Shown one piece after another: positions 25,566 through 37,745 of a stretch of DNA of 64,000 nucleotides. The stretch lies in the NCBI GenBank assembly GCA_013180625.2, contig SNVD02006885.1:207303-271302 (forward strand), given 5' to 3'. Numbering within the stretch: position 1 is the stretch's first letter; every line of letters begins with the position of its first letter. This DNA is from Boswellia sacra (lineage: Eukaryota > Streptophyta > Magnoliopsida > Sapindales > Burseraceae). The translations under genes and the position numbers were made by a program. The notes below the pieces were generated by a model. The model saw nothing but the letters and a program-made list of their open reading frames with translations, made no database searches and was not told where the DNA came from.

Positions 25566-26193
25566 AAAACATTGAAGACTGGCTTTTTTATCTGATCTTT
25601 TTTTTTCTTCCTTTTTTCTGCTTTTCTGTAGAGCTATTGCTGGATTAATACTTTATAATGGCTTAAATCTTTTACCATTTCGATGGTTATCATTTGTGTA
25701 GCTTTTAGAATTGTTTATGAAGCTTATGATTGCAATTTGCTGTCTTCATTGCAAATTTTAGATAGTCTTGATTCTTGAAACTTATTGCATTTTATACCAA
25801 AATCAATCTGGAATAATCAATGTAATCAATGGGTATACCATGAAGTTACGAAAGATAATAGAGTGAGGGAGGAAGAAAAAATCAAGGAGAGAGAGAACTG
25901 AATTAGGGCTAAGAATTTTTTTTAAAACTATTTTAATAATTTTTCTTGAGCCATGATGTGCCAATATCCCAAGCTAAGTTTACGGTCTCCTCCCACTGAC
26001 CCCAGTTTCTGATTATTTCTGATTAATTTAGCTCATTGAAGGACAAAATTACCCTTACACCGTTGATCGCAGTCTGAATATGGGGTTAATACGTTGGAGG
26101 TTTAAGCCTACTTGGACCAAAACCGCACCTTCAACCTTGATTCAATTCAAGTAAGTAGCCGAAACTCGCTTCCCTAGGGCGTATTCTAATTCT
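25566..26193. other. Spacer and PPR-gene promoter
   Basis: No gene seen. The final stretch before 26194 is the presumed promoter and leader of the PPR gene; no distinct TATA box was identified. Confidence 0.4.
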
Positions 26194-29100
26194 ATGTGGC
26201 GTCTCATTCGCAGTCTCTCATCTAAAACCCCAACAAGCTCCTTCTCTTTCTCCTTATCCACTCTTTTGTTTTCTGAAATCGCTTCCACAAAACAAGGAAA
26301 TCTAACACAAACCCAGCAATGGCTGATTCTCACTCGCCACGTTTCCGGGTCGGCCTCGAGTCCTAGCTTGTCGATATGGAGGAGGAAGAAGGAAATGACG
26401 AAAGAGGGCTTGATGGTGGCCAAAGAGCTGAAGCGCCTTCAATCCCATCCTGTCCGTTTCGAACAGTTCATTAAGTCCCACGTGTCCCGCTTGCTCAAGT
26501 CCGACCTTGTCTCTGTTCTCGCCGAGTTTCAGAGGCAAGACCAGGTCTTTCTCTGCATGAAGGTGAGTTTCATTTCACCTCTTCAATTATTGGCTTTTTC
26601 TTGATGATTTTTAATAGCATGCAGTAAGCATTTGACAATAGCCACATAGTCCTACCCGATAACGTCACCGGAATGAATGGGTTTTGGTAACAAACATTAT
26701 CAATCCCGTTAACATTACTGGACTTGTCTCGGTTTCTGTAATTTTTATTTATTTATTTATTTATTTTGGTGGGAAATGTTATTGTACCAGGTTGGTAACA
26801 GCCCTTGGATGGGCGTAGTTAAATCTTTGCTGTGCCCATTGAATGATTGTCAAGGGGTGGTTGGTAGTGTTACTGGTCCGGCAACTTACTTTGGATCGGT
26901 TACTTAGAAATATAGCAGAATAAAAGAACTGAACTTTGGGATTATATTTGATTATTGGTTTTGAAGAAAATTTAGGGAAGACATTTACTGTTTGAATTAG
27001 TGGAGGTAGATTCAGAAGTCTTTCTACTTCTTCATGTGATTTTATTTGTATCCAGATAAAGTTTGAGAATAATTACAAAGTTTGGTAGAAGTGATATGGA
27101 TTCTAATTCTATGGAGGGAAGCTTGTTGAATTGAATCCCAGTTGTTTTTTATCATTTGATTTTATGTGACTCTGCGTGTTCTAGAGATGGTTAATGGGAA
27201 GCAAAAACTTTTGTTGTTGTATTTGAATTGGTTTTTATATATGCAGCTTATATTTGTGACTTTGCAAATTTTCCTAGTTTCTTACAAATTAATTAAGAAT
27301 GAATAGGAGAGGAAAAAAAATTGAAAAATGAGCCAGACAAAAATTTAACTCACAATTCCCAGGGAAGTAGGAATTTTGCTGAAAAATTTCACAAAGCAAG
27401 AATTTTGTACAACAAATCAGCAAGCAACTAGAATCATTTATTCTATATTATTCAGTTTATATTTTTGCCTTATCTACTTTTCCTAGTTTATCAAATTAAT
27501 TAAGAATGAAGAGGAGGGAAAAGAGAAATGAGCCAAATACAGTGGTTCTCAGAATTCCCTGGAAGCTAGGTGTTTTGCCGAAAATTTGCATAAAGAACTT
27601 TGTGCAACTCATCAAGAAGCAATTAAAATCACTTTGTAGTTTTTTAGTCAACGATGATGTTTTGTGGAAGATTTAAATTGTACATGTTGGCAAACACAAT
27701 GAATTATCAATGTATGATAGGAGTATTACTCACTTAGGAGCTTTTTCTCAAACATCTTGTATCTATAAAAGGGAAGAATAAAGCAAAGCATTATATGTGG
27801 TATTATTCGTAGTTTTTGAATTCTTGGTTCAATTTTTTTTGGCCCTTTTTCTCCTTTTTGATGTCTAAATCTACTTCGTTTTCTTAATTATTGCTGTGAA
27901 CTACATCAATATTAGCAAGGGCACGGTTATCTATTATAATGAAGTGACAAGAAAGACAAATCGACCTTTTATTTTTTGGAATGAGGAATAAAATTCATAT
28001 GAATTTTCCAACTCTCGAAATTTGTTTATAATATGAAACTCTCAACTGTGGAGTTTCTTGGTTAAGAATGTTGGCTTTGATCAAGAGGTTAATAGCCCTT
28101 CTTTTTCCCCCTTTCTCGGTCCACTTACTTGGGTTATTTCGCAAGTTTCTTGACTTGCAAGATTGCATGGTCCAACAATAATTTACTTGTAAAAAAGGTT
28201 GAAAGATTTCTAGTTACTGAAGAAAAGAAAGAAGTAGTTTACCTAAATGCGACAATGGATTGGGAACTGCTGAATGGCAATTTGGCTGAAGTGTTTTAAC
28301 ACTTCGTTACATTGAGTGGATAGAGAAAAAGAATTGGAATCTGTGTTCTTTCTTAGTTCTTTTTTTAATTTTTTAATTTAATTATTTAATTTGTCTTGTT
28401 ATAAGCTTTAGCCAAATCAAGGTTCATCCAGTTGAGTACATTTTCCCCTCGTGTTGCTTGCCTTAAACCCCTATGTTCATTCAATTCTTAAAACAACCTG
28501 ACAAGTATTCTTTTTACTTGTCTAATTGGATTATTTCAATGTAAATCACAGTTGTCGTAACTTTGTTTATTTGTTATAAAGTTGATGTTAACAGTGCTTG
28601 CATGTAATAGTCAGTTGTTCAACTTGAGAAGTAAAATTTTTAATTCTCATGTTGAAGAATGAAATGATGACCTTGTCTGCTAGATTCTTGTGTATGATAA
28701 CTACCATAAATTGGGATTGGAACTGACTATTAGTTTGCCTAACTGATCAAAGAGATCGAAAAGTCAAATCTTTATGTATTATATACATGTTTTCCATCGT
28801 TCATAATATCTGAGTTTGTGTTTGTTTTACAGCTATATGATGTGGTGCGTGGAGAAATATGGTACCGGCCAGACATGTTCTTTTACAGGGACATGCTTAT
28901 GATGCTTGCGAGAAACAAAAAGGTAAATGAAGCAAAGCTGGTTTGGGAAGATGTCAGGAAAGAGGAAGTTATATTTGATCAGCATACATTTGGAGACATT
29001 GTCAGGGCCTTCTTAGATAGTGGACTTCCTTCTGAAGCGATGTACATATATGATGAAATGAGAAGATCTCCTGATCCCCCATTATCTTTGCCTTTCCGTG

Positions 29101-29249
29101 TGATCTTGAAAGGGCTGCTTCCATATCCAGAATTGAGAGAGAAGGTAAAAGATGACTTCTTGGGGCTTTTCCCTGACATGATTGTGTATGATCCGCCTGA
29201 GGACTTGTTTGAAGATCAACAATGGAGAGGAGAAAGTGAAGATGATTAG
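26194..29249 (+). CDS. THA8-like short PPR protein, organellar
   Basis: Two exons, 26194-26562 and 28833-29249, separated by a 2.27-kb GT-AG intron, encode 261 residues. The first ~55 residues are rich in Ser, Thr and Arg (MWRLIRSLSS...), as in a mitochondrial or plastid presequence. A conserved block follows: SLSIWRRKKEMTKEGL (about 59-74), RLLKSDLVSVLAEFQRQDQV (99-118), WYRPDMFFYRDMLMMLARN (exon 2), FDQHTFGDIVRAFLDSGLP and LPFRVILKGLLPYPELREK. The end is acidic (EDQQWRGESEDD). The order and length match the At1g62350-like members of the THA8 group, small PPR proteins linked to organelle RNA splicing or processing. The start is the only ATG ahead of the conserved block in this frame, and no defects were seen. 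The target RNA is unknown. Confidence 0.9.
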
Positions 29250-30509
29250 ATAGCTCTGCACTGTTACTGGGGACTGCAGGAGGCTGTTAAAAGGCTTGCC
29301 ATCAAAATGGATAGATCAATTTTCATGTCTATGCAACTGTTCAACCTTGGGGTTAGATGGTGACTTTCCATAGTGAAGCAACATGATCAAGGTTCAAAAG
29401 GGCTCGATCCTCGAATTATGCAATGCATCAAGGAATATCATCATTATGAGCTTGAGAAAGATTCGGTCAGTGACATGCGGTGCATTTTTACTAAACATTT
29501 TAAAAGCATACGGCTGATGCTAATCATAATATTACTTTTAATGAATTTATTCAAGTTATAACTTTTAATGTAATGCCTATATCATTAGGGTGAAGATTGA
29601 ATGTAAAAATATCACATTTGTGAAGCTTATCTAATTTTCAGGTTGCTTGTTTAAACATGTAATGAATATTTATTGAATTAAGGTTAAATATCTGAATGGT
29701 ACATTTCAAATTATTATTTAGAACTTTATTTTTAGTAATATATTTACATTATGTTACATCAATTTGTTGAGAATAATTGTATATACCATATAGAGTTTGA
29801 ATAGATAGATGGAGTAACACTAAACTTACGATGTTCTTAATAGATTTGGTGGACAAGTTGTCTACAAAGACAACAGTTCTACATTAGTTACGTCCTATTT
29901 CTTTAGTATTAATTTATTTTTACTCATTTATTCACATGATGTTTTATTAGTTTGTTGAGAATAATTTATATAAAGAGTCTGAATGTATGATATTATTTGA
30001 GGGCAGAACCTTTCTCCATCCTTGTCAAATTTCCATTTCCGTTACTTCATGAGAGTGCAAAATTCATTGTTCAAGTGTTTATTTTTGCTTATTATACATA
30101 GGGTAGCTTGATGTTCACTGTTCTATTGTTTTTAATACTTTTACATATGTTGAAAATATTAGCCTTCAAATATTTTTACTTGGTTAAACAAATAAAGTCT
30201 ACAGTTATATTCGGTCATTAAAAGGCAAAAAATTGGATAGGAAAAAAAAACCAATTCTTGCGGGTTGTTCTAAGAAATAATCAAGTCTTAACTTTTTTCT
30301 TTTTGGGTTACCTATTCAAGTATCGAGCTCATTTGTTAGGCAAATTTTAAATTCTATTAGACAAGAATTTAGTAAGATATGAGTTATTACGTGATGATAA
30401 ATTATTTCAAATAGTTTGATAAGCAAGTCAAGTATTACAACTACTTTTACGGAATTTTGTGGTACTCGATAGTTGATATTCAATATGACTAAGGAGATGG
30501 TTGTTTGTT
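29250..30509. other. 3' UTR of the PPR gene, then AT-rich spacer
   Basis: The first few hundred bases after the stop are probably 3' untranslated sequence. The rest is AT-rich with no gene or clear repeat. Confidence 0.5.
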
Positions 30510-31204
30510 TGACTGAAATTTGAATAGGTCTAAATATAAAAATCTGAATGATATATTTGTTTCTTTACTTTAATATAATTGAAATGTTAGAAAATTAATA
30601 GTTTTACACATATATCCCTATGAATAATGTTAGACCTACAATTCATTTGTAACAAGATTTTATACTACCTTAGTTGACAAGATATCATTGGATAAGTAAT
30701 TACCGTGTTATTCAATTTAACATCTTTTATTTATTTTTATTTTTAATCCATCTAGTAATAGCTTGCCAACTCAGATTGTATAAAAAATGGTTGTAGATGA
30801 GTAGTGGATGTAAAATTGCCTCATCCCTATTTATATATATTATTTTTTCTTATGATTTCATTTCACATAGTAAAAAATATTTGCACACTAAAATTTATTT
30901 AAATGTGTATAATTGTGTAAAATTTTTTTATATAAAAGAATTTGATATATAAATAAGGTAAATGACCATAAAATAATTTAAAAAGATATATAGAGAAATA
31001 TAAAATAAAATAAAAATAAATAATAACATTCCAAAATTAAAATAATAGGCTATGTACAAATTGGTTACAAATGAATTTTATAAGGGGATTTAAGAGAAAT
31101 AGAGGAGTAATAAATGATTTAGACATTTGCATTTACATAAAAGCTATGATTTTTAGCTTTTTCCATTTAGATGAAAAAATATATGAAGACATCTCAAGAA
31201 AAAA
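30510..31204. repeat. Tandem duplication, left copy (interrupted)
   Basis: About 500 bp here resemble 32645-33215 in the same order. Shared landmarks are TTTTACACATAT, CCCTATTTATATATATTATT, TAGTAAAAA(A)TATTTGCA, AAAGAATTTGATATATAAA, AATGACCATAAAAT and GAATTTTATAAGGG. This copy carries a MITE at 30622-30822 and is cut near its right end by the foldback at 31207. Its tail resumes at about 32495-32560. Confidence 0.75.
30622..30822. mobile_element. hAT-like MITE, 201 bp, with 8-bp target duplication
   Basis: The ends are imperfect inverted repeats of about 50 bp (outermost GAATAATGTTAGACC against GAGGCAATTTTACATCC). The insertion is flanked by ATCCCTAT at 30614-30621 and 30823-30830. The right copy of the host duplication (near 32780) has the uninterrupted site ACCCCTAT, which shows the unfilled state. 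Confidence 0.8.
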
Positions 31205-31206
31205 AT

Positions 31207-32491
31207 GGGATAATATCATAAACCACCCCTGAAGTTTAGCTAATTATCATACGGAAAGCCTCTTATGCAAATATATCAGCGCCGTCCCTAACGTTTGCGT
31301 TTAAGTTTCATCCAGGTCCACCCAACAAATTCCGTTAGATGTCAAATTAACGTTTTGGGGTATTTTAGTAAAATTATATAATTTCATATGGGATAATATC
31401 ATAAATCACCCTTAAAGTTCAGCTAATTATCATGCGGAAAGTCTCTTGTGTAAATATATTAGCGTGGTCCCTAACGTTTGCGTTTACGCTTCATCCAGGT
31501 CCAGCCAACAAATTATGCTAGCTTTCAAATTAACATTTTGGAGTATCTTAGTAAAATGACATAATTTTATATCAGTGAACGTAAAACTAACCCTTGAATT
31601 TTCTTTTCTTAAATATTCATTTCATATTACACAAGCATCACCATCCATAACCACCATAGCCACTATCACCACCATCAAATTCATTTAAATAAAAAAATAT
31701 ACGTCATAAGACTCCACCATGATAGCACCGAATTTGCCTCCACCATCAACACCCACCATCTCAACTCAATCACAAAGCTATTAAAAAAAAGAATCAAATA
31801 TTCAAAATTAAATCCAGATTATTTCAACAATTATGTTTAAAAAAAATTATGCAAAAACTCTAAATCCCAAAACTGGCATGCTTTTCTTTCTCCTCACGAA
31901 CTTCTTTAAAAATTTTCTCAACCTAAGAAAACATTCACAGACACTACGTATTGAAATGAAGCAACAAAAATAAAGACAAAAAAATTCTCAAACTGAAATT
32001 TTATAAAGAACCAGTAGCAAGCCAAAGCGATGTTTGGAGCTTAAAAGGTTGGGGTGAGAGAGGTAGCTAAGGGTGTGAAAAGGGATTGGATTTTCGATTG
32101 CGAAAAAAAAGAAAGAAGAAATGATATAAAAGTAAGGATAAAATGGTATTTTTATAATTTTTTTCTCAGTTTCTACACAAACGGAATCTGTTGGCTGGAA
32201 TTGGATGAAGCTCAAACGCAAACGTTAAGGACCGCGCTGATGTATTTACATAAGAGGCTTTCCGCATGATAAATGGCTAAACTTCAGGGGTGGTTAATGA
32301 TATTATCCCATATGAATTATGTCATTTTACTAAAATATCCCAAAACGTTAATTTGAAAACTAACGGAATTTGTTGGCTAGACCTGGATGAAGCTTAAACG
32401 CAAACGTTAGGGACCGCGTTGATATATTTACATAAGAGGCTTTCCGTATAATAATTAGCTAAACTTCAGGAGTGGTTTATGATATTATCCC
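31207..32491. mobile_element. Large foldback element with two ~183-bp units per arm
   Basis: The ends are GGGATAATATCATAAACCAC and its inverse. The left arm has two direct units (31207-31389 and 31390 to about 31575). The right arm has two inverted units (about 32125-32309 and 32310-32491). All four share CCCTAACGTTTGCGTTT, CATCCAGGTCCA and ATGCGGAAAG-like phrases. The core (about 31590-32120) holds a CACCAC-rich, possibly captured, segment and no transposase. The flanks are A-rich (GAAAAAAAT left, AAAAAAAAA right), so an 8-9-bp duplication is possible but not provable. A Mutator-like origin is an inference. Confidence 0.8.
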
Positions 32492-32644
32492 AAAAAAAAA
32501 TTAACATCAAGAAAATATCTGAAGTCTAAGAATAAGTTAAGGATTTCAGGCCACAAAATAATCAACCCCTCAAACATCAAATTCTTTTTTGTTGTTATAT
32601 TTCCATAAAGGCCTCTTAGAACTTAGTAGACGATTGTTTTTCTT

Positions 32645-33215
32645 TCTAAAATTTGAATATATCTGAATTAAACAGACACCTGAATGAGTTTGAATATAAA
32701 AGTCTAAATCACATTTTCTTATGTATTTTAACGTTTGAATTAAAATATCTGAAAAATACTGGTTTTACACATATACCCCTATTTATATATATTATTTTCA
32801 CTTGTAATTTTATTTGACGTAGTAAAAATATTTGCATACTAATATTTATTATGAATTTAATTTTTTTAAATGTGTAAAAGTTGGTAAAGAAGTTATTTTT
32901 TCTAAAAGAATTTGATATATAAACAAGATAAATGACCATAAAATTTTTTTAAAATATATAAAGAACCATAATATAAATTTAGAAATAAAGGCTCTATATA
33001 AATTGGTCATAAAAGAATTTTATAAGGGCATTCAAAAGAATTAGATGAGTAATAATTGATTCAGACATTTGTATTAAGATAAAATGTAAAATTTTTAATA
33101 TTTTCTATTCATATGAAAATGTCTTAGATGAAGTGTTAAGTAATATATATATATATATATAACACTAAAAAGATATAAAGTCTGAGAATAAGTTAAACTC
33201 ATATTTTATTTAAAA
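32645..33215. repeat. Tandem duplication, right copy (uninterrupted)
   Basis: Counterpart of 30510-31204 without either insertion, including the empty target of the 201-bp MITE. It ends with GTCTGAGAATAAGTTAA, matching GTCTAAGAATAAGTTAA at about 32524 beyond the foldback. Confidence 0.7.
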
Positions 33216-35332
33216 AAAAAAACAATAAGCTCTTTAGTATTTTTTTAAAAGAAATATATTATTTAAATCTCTGTATTCAAATTTATATAAACAAACCAAG
33301 AGTATAGACCAGGAAAAAAACAATATTAATGGTGTATTTGATTTTGCCACTGGTGAGGGTCCTTTGTAGTTTAAAAATCAGTTATCCTTTTCTACAGGTT
33401 TCTTGTAGTTATCTTGTTTATAGTTTGGAAAAATTAACTTGGACCCTTAAATTTTAGTGGAAGTAACAGTAGACTCATTAGTTTCACAGGTAACAAAAAG
33501 ATGGATAATTTTTTAGTAGTGTTACTGTATATAAACTTGTGTTTACAAACTAATATGACATTAATCATTTGTTTACATATCATCACTCTTCATTAAATGA
33601 ATTGATTTGTATATCTACTACTGTAATCATCATATGACACGTTATTTTTATGTAAAGAGTCAGCATACAAAGTTTGTAAGATTATTATTAATATAATTTG
33701 TTACTTGTCCTATTCAATGGGGAATATTTGTATAATTTATATGAACACAATGACTATAATGGTTATAAAAACTTTAAATTATAAGAATATAATTAAATGA
33801 TTTTTATGAAAATTAAAACATAAAAATATTTTCGTATTTTAGCAAGTGGCTATTTAATGTTATTATTGCTTGAAAGGAAAAGCATTTTTTAGTAAACATT
33901 TGATAAAAAACAAATATGTCTACACACATTAGCTTTTCATTACATCCATTATTATTTTTTTATTTATAAATCATATATGAATCTCGGTAAGAAAAAGTAA
34001 TACATGTAAAAGTAATTAAAATATAAAATTTTTCTTTAATTAATAAATATTTATTTATCTATAAATAAATAACTTTTATGAAGTAATTTTTTTGTACTTT
34101 TAATAATATTAATTTATAGATGTTTTACTGTGTATTACGTATTTCAATTGACAATATTCAACTTTTAACATTTGTGTTCTAAACATTAATGCTTCAAGTA
34201 ATATGAATTATTTAGTAATTTTTAGATAATTTATTATACTATTAATAGCATAAAGACAAATTACCTCTGAAAGTAATGGATTAAAAAAGAATCTAAAGTA
34301 AAGTTTAAAATAATGATCTTTTTGTCTTATGATAATTTTATATCTATCTCCTTTAATTTAAAAAAAAAAAACCTTTAAAACATTTTCACCAATCCAATTT
34401 CTTATAAATATATTGCAAAGTTTCCTGGGTAGAAAAGTTTTAAGAACTTTGATTTTTCTAAAAGAAAGTTGATTGGGGAAATTAGTTTTGAAGGTTTTTT
34501 TTTTTTATAAAATTCTTATATCATATTTGTTTTAGGGGATAATTTTGTCTTTATGTAATTAATAGTATTAGAAATGGCATTTTTCATTAATTTGTGGATG
34601 TTTATGTTACTTTGTGAATTTCTGGTCATCAAACTGAAATCAACTTTATGTAATTCCTTTCAATAAAAATAACGGCGGGGTTACTTGCATCTAAAAGTAT
34701 ACTCTGAACACCCACTTTTTAATAAATTATTTAAGGTAGGATTATAAGCACCCATCTTTTTACTTTGAAAATCCAATTTCTGTAGGCACCTATAAATAAT
34801 ATTGAAATTTATTTTAATTCTTTGAACACCCTTTATAATACAAAAAAAAAAAAAAAAAAACCCTTCAAATGACCCTCTTATCTTTACCAATTTTTCTCTA
34901 TACAATTTTGGAAAAAAAATGTTATATTTCAATTGTCTTCTATGTTCTCATTACAATGTCATTCCCTTTACTCTTTTCCCAAATTATAAGGCACCGTAAC
35001 TATTTAACTATTTATTGCCATTGTTTAGGACTTCTTCTTCTTCTATTTTTCAATGCTAACTGCCATAAATCTTCTCAGTTTATTGATGCATAGTAAATAA
35101 TGATTTTATTGAATTTATTCTTTGAATTTATTATCTTCTTCCTCAAATACTTTTAACAAATTCATTCATTTTATTGATACATCAAGTTTGAATCATTTGG
35201 ATTTTCTTTCCAGTTGATGTCTGTCAATCTTTGTGGATGGCCTGTTGGCGTTAAATTAAGGAGAGTTAATGAAACCAGTAAAAGCGAATGATCATAACTA
35301 TGATTACTTAATAGGCCAATCCACCTCAACAA
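33216..35332. other. AT-rich spacer
   Basis: No gene or well-bounded repeat recognised; homopolymer A/T runs are frequent. Confidence 0.5.
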
Positions 35333-35403
35333 GCACCAGTGGTCTAGTGGTAGAATAGTACCCTGCCACGGTACAGACCCGGGTTCGATTCCCGGCTGGT
35401 GCA
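35333..35403 (+). tRNA. tRNA-Gly (anticodon GCC)
   Basis: A full cloverleaf of 71 nt without intron. The acceptor stem GCACCAG pairs with CTGGTGC, with discriminator A. The D arm contains GTCTAGTGGTAGAAT. The anticodon stem GTACC/GGTAC holds loop CTGCCAC with GCC at 35365-35367. The T arm is CCGGG-TTCGATT-CCCGG. No CCA is encoded and a T-run follows about 10 bases downstream, as for a eukaryotic Pol III gene. Confidence 0.97.
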
Positions 35404-35704
35404 TGTTTAATCTTTTTTCATTATTTTTCACTTTTCCTAGGAACGCACATGACGCATCCCTAGCCTGTCACAATGCACGTTTTCTGGGGAAACTCGCTCG
35501 CTTTGTTTCTCATTTTCTAAGAACACACATCAACAGTCCGCTACTTTGATACTTACCACATGTTCTAAGGACACTCACTTCCGTTTCTTTTTCTTATCAT
35601 TCTAAGGACACTCACCTGACGTCACACACGTGCAGGCCGTTATTTCTCATCTGTATTTCCAATGGCAGTCGGGCACTCTGCCCCTGCCACTAAGTGTAAA
35701 AAAA
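35404..35704. other. Spacer with short imperfect repeats
   Basis: The phrase CTAAGGACACTCAC occurs twice (about 35567 and 35602), with a related AAGAACACACATC nearby. No gene seen. Confidence 0.4.
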
Positions 35705-36970
35705 GGGGATAATCACACGGACCATCCCATGTTTTGAGCTAATTTCATTTATATTTATTATTTATCATTTTTTATCATCAGATATTTTTAATATTTTTAA
35801 AATTTATCATAGAGACCTTTTCGTCAGTGTTTGAAAGAAATGGCAATAGACGAACTCGAACCCAAGACTTCAATATATTACAAAGATACTCTCAACTAGT
35901 GGGTCAAACAACTTTTCTATAACTAAAGGAACAAAAGTATATTTAAATAACAGAGTTTTTTATTATAATAACCAAACGTGCCCATCTTATATCTCATTTA
36001 TGGTAAGTAAACGAACCATAAATTTATTAATTTATTTTTGTTTAGTTTTTATTTAATCTAAATGTATTAATTTACTTCTGTTTAATATTTATTTTAATCT
36101 ATTTTTATTTTTACTTTAAGTTATTAATTTTTACTAATAAATTTATTAATTTATTTTAAAAAAAATTATTAAAACTTGTAATTAATTTTAATCAATTATA
36201 AATTGAATAAGGAGAACCTTAAATTTATCAATTTATTTTTGTTTAATTTTTAATCTAAATTTATTAATTTATTTTTGTTTAATTTCTATTTTAATCTAAA
36301 TTTATTAATTTTTTTGGGTTGATATTTATTTTAATATAGTTTTATTTATTAATTCTTATTAATAAATTTATTAATTTATTTTAATAAATTCATTAAAATT
36401 TATAATTAATTTTAATCAATTATAAATTGAATAATTGATTAAGTACAATGTTTATTATTTATTATAATATTGATTTTTAATGAATTGTCATGAGTTGAAT
36501 ACCCCCAGCTTTTGGTTTAATTTATAGCTTCCCCTTGTTGTTAACTCTATACATAAATATGTTGTAGACTGGTGGTGAGCATACCATGTAAAAGATAGGA
36601 GGTTCAGAGTTGGAACGCCAACAATGTAAAACTTAGCTTATTTCATATATAATTGATTTTGCATAATCTATAGCTTAAAAAAAGCAAGAACATGTTGTAG
36701 CCTGGTGGTAGAACAAACCCTTTCAAAATTATGAGGTTTTCAAAATTATGAGGTCGTGAGTCCGAACTGTAACATTGTAAACTCAACATAATTACAAGTA
36801 TTTAACGAAAAATCTGACGGAAGGGGTCTCCATGATGAATTTTGAAAAAGTTAGGGGTAAAAAATGCCAAAATCAAGGGGAGATTTGTGTGATTAACCCC
36901 ATGATGAATTTTGAAAAAGTGAGGGGTAGAAAATGCTAAAATTAAGGGGAGATTTGTGTGATTAACCCCC
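35705..36970. mobile_element. Foldback-type element, about 1.27 kb, duplicated right-end unit
   Basis: The left end GGGGATAATCACACGGACC is matched inverted at the right end (GTGTGATTAACCCCC). The right end is present as two direct units of about 70 bp (ending near 36900 and 36970). Runs of seven A flank both sides. The interior is AT-rich with repeated AAATTTATTAATTTATTTTTG-type phrases and two SINE-like modules. No transposase. Confidence 0.65.
36555..36800 (+). repeat. Two tRNA-derived SINE-like modules
   Basis: Two related modules begin TGTTGTAGACTGGTGG (about 36560) and TGTTGTAGCCTGGTGG (about 36692), resembling a Pol III A box. Some 40-60 bases later come AGTTGGAACGCCAACAATGTAAA and GAGTCCGAACTGTAACATTGTAAA-like sequences, resembling a worn B box. 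They have no intact cloverleaf, so they are SINE-like remnants, not tRNA genes. Confidence 0.45.
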
Positions 36971-37244
36971 AAAAAAATTGATCTACGTGTGGGGAAGGTG
37001 CCCTCTCCTCTCCCAGAAAGGGGTTGAGCTCTTTGATTGAAAAGTTTTGCTTTGAGATGATTTTTGTTTATATGTAATAAATTATTTAAATATTTTATTA
37101 TTTAAACATATACCATTTAATTAATAATATAAAATTTAAATTATTTTAAATTAATTCTATTTTTATTCAATTATATTTACATAAATAAATTAATATTTAA
37201 TTATTAATTCAGCAATCTAAAGTTTTTTTTGGGTTAAAAGTTAT

Positions 37245-37745
37245 TTTATATTTGTTAACACTAACAAATTTATTAAAAGCTTAATTAATTGTAAGTTAAA
37301 TAACAATTTTTTTACAAGTCTTTTTATCAGGTTTTTCATTCTTAAAATTTCTTTTATATTTGTTAATACTAATAAATATATTAGAAGTTTAATTGCAAAT
37401 TTAGTGAATTAAAAAAACAAGTTTTTTTTTATCTATTTATTAAGTTTTTTCATTATTCAACTTTCTTTTATGTTTGTTAGCCCTAGAAAATCTATTATAA
37501 ACTTAATAGCCACTTAAATGAGTTAAAAAACACATCTTTTATGTCTTTTTATCATGTTTTTCACTTTAAAATTTTCTTTTACGTTTGTCGGCAGTAAAAA
37601 AAATATATTAAAAGCTTAATTGAAAAATAAGTGAGTTAAAAATAAATTTTTTGATATTTTTATTGTTAAACGTTGTTTAATATTGTCAGTATTAACAAAT
37701 ATATCATAATTTTGATTATAAATTTATTAACTTAAAAAATACGCC
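37245..37745. repeat. Diverged tandem array, ~110-bp period
   Basis: Four to five AT-rich units begin TTGTTAACACTAACAAAT (37247), TTGTTAATACTAATAAAT (about 37357), TTGTTAGCCCTAGAAAAT (about 37468) and TTGTCGGCAGTAAAAAAA (about 37584). Each continues with an AAAGCTTAAT-like phrase, a GAGTTAAAAAA-like phrase and TTTTTATCA-GTTTTTCA. Later units are increasingly worn. Confidence 0.65.

Noticed and set aside
35171..35431. 86-codon minus-strand open frame with MHQPGIEPGSVPWQG
   Set aside because: It is the antisense of the tRNA-Gly gene; such peptides are a well-known artefact of tRNA sequences.
36690..36800. Possible second tRNA gene
   Set aside because: Box-like sequences are present but no cloverleaf, acceptor stem or anticodon arm can be formed.
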